A DNA stretch of 64,000 nt, taken from assembly GCA_963750495.1 (NCBI GenBank), contig CAVVQV010000014.1, forward strand, positions 16,759-80,758. The letters run 5' to 3'. Under the pieces are notes generated by a model. That model was not told the DNA's origin, ran no database searches, and worked only from the letters and a program-made list of their open reading frames with translations. A program made the position numbers and the translations under genes. Source of the DNA: JANLYC01 sp963750495. Lineage in GTDB: Bacteria > Actinomycetota > Actinomycetes > Propionibacteriales > Nocardioidaceae. Below are positions 42,650 to 51,844 of the stretch, piece after piece; the first letter of the stretch is position 1; each line of letters starts with the position of its first letter.

Positions 42650-44860
42650 ATGATCCGGCGATGGGGTGCCGTGGTGGCACGTAGGGCAACAGCAGTGCTT
42701 GTCAGCGGGGTGGCCGCTCTGGTGCTGTGCATCGGATACGGGGTGGGCGTCTTCGGCTCGCTCAGCAACGGGGGGTTCGACGACCCCGCCAGCGAGTCGG
42801 CGAAGGAGGTGGCATCGGAGTCCGCGACCTTCACCAGCCATGACGCGGACGTGGTGGCGATCTACTCCAGCAACGACCTGGCTGCCACCGACCCCGCTTT
42901 CGAGGGCTCGGTCAAGGACGTCGTCGCAGGGCTACCGGCTCACGCCGTCGTCCGCGTCCAGCCCTACTACGCACCGCACGCCAAGGGACTCGTCAGCGCC
43001 GACGGGCACGCCGCCATGGTCGTCCTGACTCTCATCGGCGTCACCCAGGACGACAAGCACGCCAGCTATGAGGACATCAAGGACAAGCTCGAGGCAACCG
43101 GTCTCACCACCAACGTGGGCGGCCCCTGGGCGGTCTTCGGTGACGTGAACGAGTCCGTGAGTGCCGACATCGCGCGCGCCGAGTCCATGACGATGCCGCT
43201 GGTGTTCCTCCTCAGCCTGGTCATCTTCGGCAGTGTCGTCGCGGCGCTCATGCCCGGTCTCATCGGCGCGATCGCCGTGTTCGGGGCCTTCGCATCGCTG
43301 CGACTGCTCACCAACGTCACCGACGTGTCCGTGTTCGCGATCAACATCATCACGCTGATCGGGATGGGTCTGGCCATCGACTACGCGCTGTTCGTCGTGA
43401 GCCGCTTCCGCGAGGAGCTCGCGGCCCAGCCGGGCACCGAGCGCGAGCACGTTCATGCTGCCGTGGCACGCACGATCGCGACCGCTGGCCGCACCGTGCT
43501 CTTCTCAGGCCTCACGGTTGCAGCCTCGATGTCGTCGCTGCTGATCTTCCCGCAGAACTTCCTGCGGTCGATGGGGTATGGCGGCGTCGCTGCCGTGCTC
43601 GTCGCGATGACCGCCGCCCTGACGATCCTGCCTGCCCTGCTCGCTGTGCTCGGTCCGCGCATCGACGCGGGTCGGATGCCGTGGCGACGCGGACGCCGGA
43701 CCACACTCGTGACCGGGTCTCCGGTCGTGTCGCGGTGGGCCAAGGTGGCTCACAGCGTGATGCGGCGACCGGTCGTCTACCTCGTGGCGATCACGGCGGC
43801 GTTGTTCGCGCTGGCCACGCCGTTCCTCTCCACCAGCTGGGGCAGTGTCGACTACCGCGTCCTGCCGGCCAGCGCCCCCAGCCATGGGGCCGCGCTCGTC
43901 CAGGCGGAGCGCTTCGGTGGCGAGACCTCGACCGCCAGCGTCATGCTCAGCAGCGCCAGCAGCAGTGAGGTGACGTCGTACGTCGCCGCGCTCGGCGCCG
44001 TCGACGGAGTGTCATCGGCCCGGATCGTCGACCGAACCAACGATCCGGCCGATGAGGCTGCGCTCATCGAGGTCAGGTGGAGTGGCAACAGCCAGACCGA
44101 ACGCTCACACCAGATCGTGCAGCAGCTCCGCGAGGTCGACCCAGGGCCTGGCGCCTCGGCCCTGGTCGGCGGATCCGCGGCCGAGAGCGTCGACCTGATC
44201 CACTCGATCGGCAAGCACCTGCCCTGGATGGGCCTCATCGTGGTCGCCGTCATGCTGGTGCTGCTGTTCCTGGCCTTCGGATCGCTGGTGCTGCCGGTCA
44301 AGGCCGTCCTCATGAACACGGTCTCGATCGGTGCGTCGTTCGGCGTCGTCACGTGGATCTTCGCCGACGGACACCTGTCGGGACTGTTGGGGTTCACCTC
44401 ACCCGGCTTCCTGGACGCGACCCAGCCCATCCTCATGCTGGGGATCCTGTTCGGGCTGTCGATGGACTACGAGGTCTTCCTCCTGTCCCGCATCCGCGAG
44501 GAATGGGATCGCACGCACGACAACACGGCCTCGGTGGCCACGGGTCTGGAGCGGAGTGGCCGCATCATCACCAGCGCGGCGCTGCTGCTGGCGGTCGTGA
44601 TCGGCGGGTTCGCCACCTCAGGCATCGTCTTCCTGAAGATGATCGGGATCGGGATGCTCGTGGCGGTCCTGCTCGACGCCACCGTCGTCCGCGCCCTGCT
44701 CGTCCCGGCCACGATGCGACTGCTCGGCGACGCCAACTGGTGGGCTCCCGGTCCGTTGCGGCGGTGGTGGGAGCGGCACGGCCTGCGTGAGCACGACAGA
44801 CAGCCCACACCAGTCGGCCCGGTTGAGGAACTGGTCGGCGCTGGTTCACCCCGAGCCTGA
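42650..44860 (+). CDS. MMPL family transporter, TetR-linked
   Basis: A 736-aa RND-type exporter with the duplicated MMPL plan: one span, an outer domain, five or six spans, a short cytoplasmic linker, a second outer domain, and a final span group. The paired motifs are GLAIDYALFVVSRF in the first half and GLSMDYEVFLLSRI in the second. The ATG at 42650 has GAGAGG 9 bases upstream; an ATG at 42626 lacks a ribosome site. It differs from the MMPL gene at 6872 in linker and outer domains, so it is not a recent duplicate. The substrate is unknown. Confidence 0.88.
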   Translation: MIRRWGAVVARRATAVLVSGVAALVLCIGYGVGVFGSLSNGGFDDPASESAKEVASESATFTSHDADVVAIYSSNDLAATDPAFEGSVKDVVAGLPAHAVVRVQPYYAPHAKGLVSADGHAAMVVLTLIGVTQDDKHASYEDIKDKLEATGLTTNVGGPWAVFGDVNESVSADIARAESMTMPLVFLLSLVIFGSVVAALMPGLIGAIAVFGAFASLRLLTNVTDVSVFAINIITLIGMGLAIDYALFVVSRFREELAAQPGTEREHVHAAVARTIATAGRTVLFSGLTVAASMSSLLIFPQNFLRSMGYGGVAAVLVAMTAALTILPALLAVLGPRIDAGRMPWRRGRRTTLVTGSPVVSRWAKVAHSVMRRPVVYLVAITAALFALATPFLSTSWGSVDYRVLPASAPSHGAALVQAERFGGETSTASVMLSSASSSEVTSYVAALGAVDGVSSARIVDRTNDPADEAALIEVRWSGNSQTERSHQIVQQLREVDPGPGASALVGGSAAESVDLIHSIGKHLPWMGLIVVAVMLVLLFLAFGSLVLPVKAVLMNTVSIGASFGVVTWIFADGHLSGLLGFTSPGFLDATQPILMLGILFGLSMDYEVFLLSRIREEWDRTHDNTASVATGLERSGRIITSAALLLAVVIGGFATSGIVFLKMIGIGMLVAVLLDATVVRALLVPATMRLLGDANWWAPGPLRRWWERHGLREHDRQPTPVGPVEELVGAGSPRA

Positions 44861-44956
44861 GCGCCGCGCGACGGCCGACCCGTCCGGTCCGTCCCGCCAC
44901 GCCCTCAGCGGCACGGCGGCACGGACTGGGCGGGTCGAGGTGTCAGACTGACGCGC

Positions 44957-45754
44957 ATGTCTGATGTTCGGGCTGAGATCGCCGTCATCGGCGGTTCGGG
45001 CTTCTACGAGTTCCTCGACTGGCCGACCGACATCGCAGTGGCGACTCCCTACGGCGACCCGTCAGCCCCTGTCTCGGTGGGTCGGGTCAACGGTCGCGCC
45101 GTGGCGTTCCTGCCGCGGCACGGGCGCCACCATGAGTTCCCTGCGCACCGGGTCAACTACCGCGCGAACCTGTGGGCGCTGCGCTCACTCGGCGTACGCC
45201 GCATCCTCGCCCCGTGTGCAGTCGGCAGCCTCCGGACCGAGCTGGGACCGGGGGCGGTCGTCGTGCCTGACCAGCTGGTCGACCGGACGACGTCTCGCGT
45301 CCAGACGTTCTTCGACGCCGGCGCCTGCCACGTCGGCTTCGCTGACCCGTACTGTCCGAGCCTCCGCAACTCACTGACCGCTGCTGATGACGAGATCGTC
45401 GACGGGGGAGCCATGGTGGTGATCGAGGGGCCCCGCTTCTCCACGAGAGCCGAGTCGCAGTGGTATGCCGCCCAGGGGTGGTCACTCGTCAACATGACCG
45501 GTCATCCCGAAGCCGTCCTGGCTCGCGAGCTGGCGTTGTGCTACGCCGCCATCGCGCTGGTCACCGACCGCGACGCCGGCGTCAGCAGCGACGAGTCGGT
45601 CAACCAGGCCGACGTGTTCGCCGCCTTCGCAGATAACCTCGACCGGCTGCGAGACCTGCTCGTCGGCGTGATCGACAAGCTCCCCGAGATCCGGACCGGC
45701 TGTGCTTGCGAGCACGCCCTGGACGGCTTCGACCTACCGATCACGCTGCCATGA
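44957..45754 (+). CDS. mtnP: S-methyl-5'-thioadenosine phosphorylase
   Basis: A 265-aa purine phosphorylase that splits methylthioadenosine with phosphate in the methionine salvage route. The N-terminal phosphate site is GGSGFYEF (about 12-19). The middle holds FLPRHGRHHEFPAHRVNYRA in two parts, and the conserved IEGPRFSTRAES and NMTGHPEA follow. Similar enzymes act on other 6-oxopurine nucleosides, but the Phe/His pattern and the length fit MTAP. Confidence 0.88.
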   Translation: MSDVRAEIAVIGGSGFYEFLDWPTDIAVATPYGDPSAPVSVGRVNGRAVAFLPRHGRHHEFPAHRVNYRANLWALRSLGVRRILAPCAVGSLRTELGPGAVVVPDQLVDRTTSRVQTFFDAGACHVGFADPYCPSLRNSLTAADDEIVDGGAMVVIEGPRFSTRAESQWYAAQGWSLVNMTGHPEAVLARELALCYAAIALVTDRDAGVSSDESVNQADVFAAFADNLDRLRDLLVGVIDKLPEIRTGCACEHALDGFDLPITLP

Positions 45755-45797
45755 CGCCTATCCGGATCCTGTCCCCTCACCGAGGAGAACCACCAAC

Positions 45798-46493
45798 GTG
45801 CGCAGAATAGCGATCAGCTTCGCCGTGCTTGCGGTTCTCCTCATAGGAGGCGACCGCCTCGCTGTGCACTTCGTCGAGGACCATGTCGCCACCTACGTGA
45901 TGCATCGCGAGAACCTGTCGTCGAAGCCGAACGTCGAGATCAAGGGCTTCCCGTTCCTGACCCAGGTGATGTCGAACGACATCTCCAAGGTCACGATGAC
46001 CCTGCCTGCGGTCCAGGCCAAGACCGGTGCCACCAAGGAGGTCCGGATCGAAGACATTGCGGTCACATTCACCGGCGTGCACACGAGCGACCGGTTCCAG
46101 CAGGTGACGGCCGACCAGATGACCGGGAGCGCGCTGATCCCCTACTCCGCAGTGAGCGCCCTCGGGCCGTTCAAGGCGAAGTACGGCGGCAAGGGGAGCG
46201 CAGGAGCCGGCATGATCTCGCTCACGCCCGACAAGAAGTCCGGATTGCCGAGCACCGTCAGTGTCGACGTGGGCGTGGCGGTGTCTGACGGCACCATTGC
46301 CTTCGTCGGAACCAACGGGGCGACCCGCATCGCCCCGATCCCGACCACCCTGCGCCCGCTGCTCACATCGCTCGTGCGCAGCTCGCATCCGATCTACGGC
46401 CTGCCGCGCAGCTTCACCATCACGGCGCTGGACGTCCAGCAGGACGGCATCCAGGTTTCGCTCGCCGGACGGCACGTGGAAATGGCCCGATGA
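45798..46493 (+). CDS. DUF2993 family membrane-anchored protein
   Basis: A 231-aa protein with an N-terminal hydrophobic anchor (about 4-22) followed by a beta-rich domain (NVEIKGFPFLTQV, IEDIAVTFTGV). The LmeA-type DUF2993 proteins act in cell-envelope lipoglycan maturation in mycobacteria; the role here is inferred. The GTG at 45798 follows GAGGAGA. Its stop overlaps the start of the epimerase gene, so they are probably co-translated. Confidence 0.78.
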   Translation: MRRIAISFAVLAVLLIGGDRLAVHFVEDHVATYVMHRENLSSKPNVEIKGFPFLTQVMSNDISKVTMTLPAVQAKTGATKEVRIEDIAVTFTGVHTSDRFQQVTADQMTGSALIPYSAVSALGPFKAKYGGKGSAGAGMISLTPDKKSGLPSTVSVDVGVAVSDGTIAFVGTNGATRIAPIPTTLRPLLTSLVRSSHPIYGLPRSFTITALDVQQDGIQVSLAGRHVEMAR

Positions 46494-47551
46494 GGGTGCT
46501 GGTCACCGGCGCGGCAGGCTTCATCGCCGGCGTCGTCTGGTCTCAGCTGGAATCGGCGGGCCACGAGGTGATCGGTGTGGACGCGTTCATTCCCCAGGCC
46601 CATCGCGGCCGGGGAGAGGCGCACCCACGGGTCGAGGAGATTCACCGCGCCGACGTCCGCGAGCTCGACCACGTGCGACGGCTGCTCGACGGGGTCGACG
46701 TCGTCTGCCACCAGGCGGCGATGGTCGGCGCCGGAGTCACGCCGGCAGACCTGCCGCTGTACGCCGGACACAATGACCTGGGTACCGCGGTGCTGCTGGC
46801 AGCCATGGCCGAGGCCGGAACCCGCCGCCTGGCCCTCGCGTCGTCGATGGTCGTGTACGGCGACGGCCGCTACCGGTGCGCCGAGCACGGCGACCAGCCG
46901 GCCACCCGTCGCGAGCTCGACGCGCTGACTGCGGGGTCGTTCGAGGTCGGTTGTCCGCAGTGCGGCCAGGCGATGGACTGGGCACTGGTCGACGAAGAGG
47001 CGCGGCTCCAGCCGCGCAGCAGCTACGCAGCGAGCAAGCTCGCCCAGGAGCACTACGCCCTCGCCTGGGCACGACAGCTGCCCGGGTCGGTCGTGGCCTT
47101 GCGGTATCACAACGTCTACGGGCCGGGTATGCCGCGTGACACCCCCTACTCCGGCGTCGCGGCCATGTTCCGGTCGGCACTGGAGTCGGGCCGGGCGCCT
47201 ACGGTGTACGAGGACGGCGGCCAGATGCGCGACTTCGTGCACGTCGACGACGTCGGACGCGCGAACGTCCGGGCGGTCGAGCGGGTGATGGACCTCGGGG
47301 ACGACACGTTCGAGGCGTTCAACGTGTGCTCGGGACGGCCGGTCCGGATCGCCGAGGTGGCACAGCTGGTCGCCACGGGCACCGGGCGCGACCAGCTGGC
47401 CCCCCAGGTCACCGGCCAGTTCAGGGCGGGCGACGTCCGCCACATCGTCGCCAGCCCACAACGCGCCCAGGACGTGCTGGGCTTCACGGCGGACATCGCG
47501 CCGGATGACGGGTTGCGGGCCTTCGCCACCGCCCCGCTCCGGGACGCCTGA
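46490..47551 (+). CDS. NAD-dependent sugar epimerase/dehydratase with zinc-ribbon-like insert
   Basis: A 353-aa short-chain dehydrogenase. NAD loop GAAGFIAG is at residues 7-14, and the catalytic Tyr179-x3-Lys183 is in SSYAASK. Between the Ser cluster (118-119) and the Tyr lies an insert of about 40 residues with Cys130, His133, Cys155 and Cys158 (RCAEH and CPQC), the spacing of a zinc ribbon. This is not in ordinary GalE-type enzymes. The ATG overlaps the DUF2993 stop as ATGA. It faces the membrane glycosyltransferase-like gene end to end, with 1 base between them. The substrate is unknown. Confidence 0.82.
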   Translation: MRVLVTGAAGFIAGVVWSQLESAGHEVIGVDAFIPQAHRGRGEAHPRVEEIHRADVRELDHVRRLLDGVDVVCHQAAMVGAGVTPADLPLYAGHNDLGTAVLLAAMAEAGTRRLALASSMVVYGDGRYRCAEHGDQPATRRELDALTAGSFEVGCPQCGQAMDWALVDEEARLQPRSSYAASKLAQEHYALAWARQLPGSVVALRYHNVYGPGMPRDTPYSGVAAMFRSALESGRAPTVYEDGGQMRDFVHVDDVGRANVRAVERVMDLGDDTFEAFNVCSGRPVRIAEVAQLVATGTGRDQLAPQVTGQFRAGDVRHIVASPQRAQDVLGFTADIAPDDGLRAFATAPLRDA

Positions 47552-47552
47552 G

Positions 47553-48938
47553 CTACCAGTCCGGGTGCAGGAAGTGTTGCGCGAGCAGGGCGACGCACAC
47601 CTGGAGGACCAGCCCGACTCGGCGCCACGGACGTGGTAGGAGTGCCGTCGCGACCAGCAGCCACGGCACGAACGGCAACCAGATCCGCTCGACCTCGCCA
47701 CGGCTCGCCCCGGACACGTCAGCGCCGAGCACCATGACCACCCCCGCCAACGACAACAGCGCCACGACCCTGGTCGACACCAGGGGACCCGCGCTCGCAG
47801 TGAGCACCGCGCGCCAGGAGGACCACCGTCGGGCCACCACCACGGCCAGTCCGGCGAACATGACGGGGCCTGCGCTCCAGGCGAGCGCGGCCAGGTTGCC
47901 CCACAGGTAGTACTGCTGCGGCCGACTTGCAGCGACCCCGCGGAACTGGCGCTCGTGCAACGCCGGGAGCCCGTCCCACCAGGCGAATCCGGCCGCGTAG
48001 AACGTGAGCAGGACCGCAAGGCCCGCTCCGGCGACCCAGGGGAGTGGTGCCCACCGTCGCGTGATGACCAGCACGGCAACGGCCAGGACGGCGAGCAGAC
48101 CCAGGCCGTAGGACATCATGGCGCAGTAGCCGAGGAGGAGACCGGCCAGCACTGACCAGGACGCGGTCGCCCTCGCCGTCGACCGGGTGGCTGCAACGGC
48201 AAGACAGCACGTACCCCAGGCCGCGACGGTCCCGAAGACGGCGTCGGCCGACACCGCCATCCAGATCGCAGCCGGACCGAGCACCAGGAACGGGGCCGCG
48301 CGGCGGGCCACCTCCTCCTGACCCAGCACGCGAAGCGTCTGCAGGACGGCGACCGCCGTCGTGGAGGACACGATGATCACCACCCAGCCGGCGGCGAGAC
48401 CGCTGCCCAGCCCGACGGCCACGAGCGCGATGAAGAACATGACCGCGCCCGGTGGGTGCCCAGCGATGTGGGTCGGCCAGTTGTGCGGGTGGTCGGCATC
48501 GATCCGGGCGACGTACTCGTGCAACATCGTCGACAGTGCCGACCAGGAGTCGATCTTTCGTGCTGTGTTGAGGTACTCGTACTTGTAGTTGAGGATCACG
48601 CCGATGCCGTCGTTGCCGTCGACCAGCGCCAGGCTCGACAGCCACGCCAGCGCTGCGCCGTACGTACCGAGGAGCAGCAGTCGCCAGGACGCAGTCTGCG
48701 CGAACCGGGCCGCGTAGACCACGCCCAGCACCGCGATCACGAGGGCGGGGATCGTGCCCGGACCGACGCGCGGGTCCCAGTACGCGTGCAGCGGCGGCCA
48801 CGAGCGCATGTGCACGTCCCAGTTCCACGCCGCCGGGATCAGCCAGGCCAGGAACATCAGGAGTGCGGCCACGGCGAGCCCCACGATGGCCGGGCCTCGG
48901 ACCAGGGCGCGCCCGTCGAGGCGAGGCGGACCCGTCAC
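47553..48938 (-). CDS. Polytopic membrane protein, glycosyltransferase-like
   Basis: A 461-aa protein with about 11 predicted spans. Polar loops between the first spans contain NWDVHMRSWPPLHAYWDPRVG and HPHNWPTHIAGHPPG, the acidic/His-rich outer loops typical of polyprenyl-linked GT-C enzymes. I cannot name the sugar or acceptor. The start is a GTG overlapping the stop of the XdhC gene (GTGA). It belongs by position to a sugar-handling neighbourhood with the epimerase and GT2 genes. Confidence 0.65.
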   Translation of the reverse strand: MTGPPRLDGRALVRGPAIVGLAVAALLMFLAWLIPAAWNWDVHMRSWPPLHAYWDPRVGPGTIPALVIAVLGVVYAARFAQTASWRLLLLGTYGAALAWLSSLALVDGNDGIGVILNYKYEYLNTARKIDSWSALSTMLHEYVARIDADHPHNWPTHIAGHPPGAVMFFIALVAVGLGSGLAAGWVVIIVSSTTAVAVLQTLRVLGQEEVARRAAPFLVLGPAAIWMAVSADAVFGTVAAWGTCCLAVAATRSTARATASWSVLAGLLLGYCAMMSYGLGLLAVLAVAVLVITRRWAPLPWVAGAGLAVLLTFYAAGFAWWDGLPALHERQFRGVAASRPQQYYLWGNLAALAWSAGPVMFAGLAVVVARRWSSWRAVLTASAGPLVSTRVVALLSLAGVVMVLGADVSGASRGEVERIWLPFVPWLLVATALLPRPWRRVGLVLQVCVALLAQHFLHPDW

Positions 48939-49465
48939 GCGCGGTCGCGGGGGACCGTGGCGCTCATCGGACCACCCGGACGCTCATACGACGTTGCGAC
49001 GATCTCGGCCAGCACCGACAGCGCGATCTCGCCGGGTGCCTTGCCGCCGATGTCGAGCCCCGCCGGAACACGCAATCGGGCGGTCGTGTCATGGCTGAAG
49101 CCCTCGTCGTGGAGCAGGGCGAACACGTGCTCGGCGCGGCGCCGGCTTCCCATCATCGCGACGTAGCGGCCCGGGCCGCGCAGTCCTTCTCGCAGCAGGT
49201 CGAGGGCGCCAGGAGCATCGTGGTCGCACACGACCAGGGAGTCGTCAGCCAGCAACGTGTTCTCGTCGAGCCAGGCGATCGGCTCGGGGTGGTCGCCGCG
49301 ATGGTCGAGCACCACGACGGGCCGCCCGGCGACGGTGGCCATGGACGCGATCGCCGCTGCGACGTGGTTGTAGGTGACGACGATGACGCGTCCCTGCTCG
49401 ACCGGCTCGGACCGGGTGGGGTCCTCAGAACCTTCGGGGACGGAGGGCTCGACCGGCTGGCTCAT
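48935..49465 (-). CDS. XdhC family protein (molybdenum cofactor insertion)
   Basis: A 176-aa protein. The C-terminal XdhC Rossmann part shows YVAMMGSRRRAEHV and the final RVPAGLDIGGKAPGEIALSVLAEI, the family signature. XdhC proteins sulfurate and insert molybdenum cofactor into xanthine-dehydrogenase-type enzymes. The N-terminal XdhC/CoxI CxxG region is missing, so this is the short form. A molybdopterin enzyme of another class is encoded 3 kb away, which may be its partner. Confidence 0.8.
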   Translation of the reverse strand: MSQPVEPSVPEGSEDPTRSEPVEQGRVIVVTYNHVAAAIASMATVAGRPVVVLDHRGDHPEPIAWLDENTLLADDSLVVCDHDAPGALDLLREGLRGPGRYVAMMGSRRRAEHVFALLHDEGFSHDTTARLRVPAGLDIGGKAPGEIALSVLAEIVATSYERPGGPMSATVPRDRA

Positions 49466-49536
49466 GGCGTCGAGCGTACCGACCCGGCACCGACTACCTC
49501 AGCCCCTTCTTGGGTGCTCACGGCAGACTTGCCCCC

Positions 49537-50364
49537 GTGAGCTCGTCTTCCCGTATGCCGTCCGACGCCGCCGCCGCGGTGGACGCCCACGAGGACCGCG
49601 GCGGGCTGAGTCCCACCGCGGCCGGCCGGATGCGCTGGGAGATCATCATCGTGCTCGGGCTCTCGCTGGGTGCGTCGGCGGTCTACTCCGTCATCAGCCT
49701 GGTCGCGAAGGTGACCGAGCCAGGCAAGCTGTCGGAGCAGACCGCGACGCTGAACCAGTCCTACACCCCGCGGCCGCTGTTGGACCTGACCTACCAGCTG
49801 GCCGGCATCGCTTTCGCGCTGGTGCCGGTCGCTTTGGTGATCTTCCTGCTGACCGAGCCTGGCCGTTCGGCCGTGCGCCGGCTCGGCATCGACCTGCGCA
49901 GCCGGGCGCAGGTCGTCCACGACCTTGCCTGGGGCGCGGGGCTGGCGGCCGTGATCGGCCTGCCGGGGCTGGGGCTCTACTACCTCGCGAAGGCGCTGAA
50001 CCTCAACGCCACCGTCGTTCCGACCGCGCTCAACGAGCACTGGTGGACGCTCCCGGTCCTGGTGCTGGCGGCGGCCCAGAACGCGCTGCTCGAGGAGGTC
50101 GTGGTCGTCGGCTACCTGATCACGCGGCTGCGGCAGCTCGGTTGGACCCCGGCCTGGCTGCTCGGGGCGAGCGCCGTGCTTCGGGGCAGCTACCACCTGT
50201 ACCAGGGGTTCGGTGCGTTCGTCGGCAACGCCGTCATGGGCCTGATCTTCGCCGGTTACTTCCATCGCAAGGGCCGGATCCTGCCGCTGGTCATCGCTCA
50301 TACCTTGCTCGACGTCGTCGCGTTCGTGGGCTACGCCCTGCTCAAGGACCACCTCAATCTCTGA
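49537..50364 (+). CDS. CPBP family intramembrane metalloprotease-like protein
   Basis: A 275-aa protein with about seven to eight spans. The CPBP (Abi) motifs are partly present: EEVVVVGYL, where the usual EExxxR has Gly in place of Arg, then SYHLYQG with its His, and HTLLDV. The family includes Rce1-like prenyl proteases and bacteriocin-immunity proteins. The GTG at 49537 is taken as start. It is the only plus-strand gene between XdhC and the coupled operon, separated from the latter by 98 bases. Confidence 0.75.
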   Translation: MSSSSRMPSDAAAAVDAHEDRGGLSPTAAGRMRWEIIIVLGLSLGASAVYSVISLVAKVTEPGKLSEQTATLNQSYTPRPLLDLTYQLAGIAFALVPVALVIFLLTEPGRSAVRRLGIDLRSRAQVVHDLAWGAGLAAVIGLPGLGLYYLAKALNLNATVVPTALNEHWWTLPVLVLAAAQNALLEEVVVVGYLITRLRQLGWTPAWLLGASAVLRGSYHLYQGFGAFVGNAVMGLIFAGYFHRKGRILPLVIAHTLLDVVAFVGYALLKDHLNL

Positions 50365-50462
50365 CCGGATCCGACGACAACCGCACCGCTGCGAGCCCGT
50401 CGTCACAGTTCCGTAAGCCGCCCTCGCGGGTGTTTGCCGCGGTTCTTCTCTACGGTGGACCC

Positions 50463-51122
50463 ATGCCTGCCCGATGCGACCTGGTGCTGCCGTGCCGTGA
50501 CGAGGCAGCAGCGCTGCCCGCGGTCATCGCCGCGGTGCCCGATGCGATCGGCGTGATCGTGGTCGACAACGGCTCGCGCGATGGCACCGCTGATGTCGCC
50601 CGACGGCTCGGGGCAAGGGTCGTCCACGAGGAGCGCGCCGGATACGGCGCGGCTGTGCACCGGGGGATCGAGGCGGCCACCGCCGAGTTCGTCGCGGTGA
50701 TGGACGGCGATGGCTCGATGAACCCCGCTGACCTCCTGCTGCTTCTCGACGACGTCGAGCAGGGGCGTGCCACCATGGCGGTCGGTCGACGGCGGCCGGT
50801 GTCCTCGGCGGCCCATCCGTGGCACGCTCGCTGGGGCAACGCCCTGGTGCTGGCCTGGCTGCGCCGTCGTACGGGCCTCGCCGTGCGCGACATCGCGCCG
50901 ATGCGGGTCTGCCGGACCGCCGACCTGCTCGGCCTCGGCCTGGAGGACCGTCGCTTCGGCTACCCCGTCGAGCTGCTCGTCAAGGCACAGGCCGCCGGCT
51001 GGGTGCTGACCGAGCACGACATCACCTATCGTCCGCGCGCCGCGGGTACGTCGTCCAAGGTCTCGGGCTCGGTCCGAGGCACGCTCAGGACTGCTCGCGA
51101 CTTCGCTCGGATGCTGCCATGA
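50463..51122 (+). CDS. Family 2 glycosyltransferase
   Basis: A 219-aa GT-A enzyme. It opens with DLVLPCRDEAAALP and continues VIVVDNGSRDGT, with the metal-binding DxD in VMDGDGSM. Substrate sugar and acceptor are unknown. This is the first gene of a run of seven in which each stop overlaps the next start, so its promoter in 50365-50462 probably serves all seven. Confidence 0.85.
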   Translation: MPARCDLVLPCRDEAAALPAVIAAVPDAIGVIVVDNGSRDGTADVARRLGARVVHEERAGYGAAVHRGIEAATAEFVAVMDGDGSMNPADLLLLLDDVEQGRATMAVGRRRPVSSAAHPWHARWGNALVLAWLRRRTGLAVRDIAPMRVCRTADLLGLGLEDRRFGYPVELLVKAQAAGWVLTEHDITYRPRAAGTSSKVSGSVRGTLRTARDFARMLP

Positions 51123-51844
51123 ACCGCGTCCAGCAGGTCACGCCGGTCCGGGTCCTGGTGATGGCCAAGGCGCCGGTGCCTGGTCTGGCGAAGACGAGGC
51201 TCGCTGTCACCCTCGGCGACGTCGCCGCCGCCGAGCTGGCGGCCGCAGCCCTGCTCGACACGCTCGATGCAGTCGAAGCAGCCGTGGGACCGGAGCATCG
51301 CCTCGTCTCACTCACGGGGGATCTCGCTGACGCCGAGCGCGCACCGGAGCTCGCCGATCGCCTCAGCAGCTGGCAGCGTGTCGACCAGCGAGGTTCCGGC
51401 TTCGCCGAGCGGCTGGTCAACGCCCACCGCGACGCGGCGGACCTGTGGGGTGATCAGATCGTCGTGCAGATCGGGACCGACACCCCGCAGGTGTCCGCGG
51501 CCGACCTCAGCGAGCTGGCGCGGGTGGTGCACGACGACAGGCACGCGTGCGCGCTCGGGCCCGCCGCCGACGGCGGATGGTGGGGCCTGGCCACCGGTCG
51601 CCGGGGTCTCGCCGACTGCCTGGCGGATGTTCCGATGTCGCGTGCCGACACCGGCAGCCTGACCAGCCAGGCGCTGCGCCGAGGTGGCGCCACCGTCACG
51701 ATGCTGCACGAGCTCACCGACGTGGACACGCTCGTGGACGCGCACGCGGTGACGGAACAGTTCCCGGAGCTGTCGTTCAGCCGGGTCTTCAGACAGATCT
51801 ACGGCGACTCCACAGCCGCGCTCGAGGGCGAGACCGCCCGATGA
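51119..51844 (+). CDS. DUF2064 / TIGR04282 family nucleotidyl- or glycosyl-transferase
   Basis: A 241-aa protein of the CofC-like group. It begins VMAKAPVPGLAKTRL, typical of the family, with a conserved IGTDTPQ and ALGPAADGGWWGLA block. It resembles nucleotidyl transferases that handle phosphate-linked intermediates. It often sits beside a family 2 glycosyltransferase, as here. The ATG overlaps the previous stop (ATGA). Its exact reaction is unknown. Confidence 0.8.
   Translation: MNRVQQVTPVRVLVMAKAPVPGLAKTRLAVTLGDVAAAELAAAALLDTLDAVEAAVGPEHRLVSLTGDLADAERAPELADRLSSWQRVDQRGSGFAERLVNAHRDAADLWGDQIVVQIGTDTPQVSAADLSELARVVHDDRHACALGPAADGGWWGLATGRRGLADCLADVPMSRADTGSLTSQALRRGGATVTMLHELTDVDTLVDAHAVTEQFPELSFSRVFRQIYGDSTAALEGETAR

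Noticed and set aside
6872..44860. The two MMPL transporters as a recent duplication
   Set aside because: They share only family motifs; linkers, outer domains and lengths differ, and only one has a TetR neighbour.
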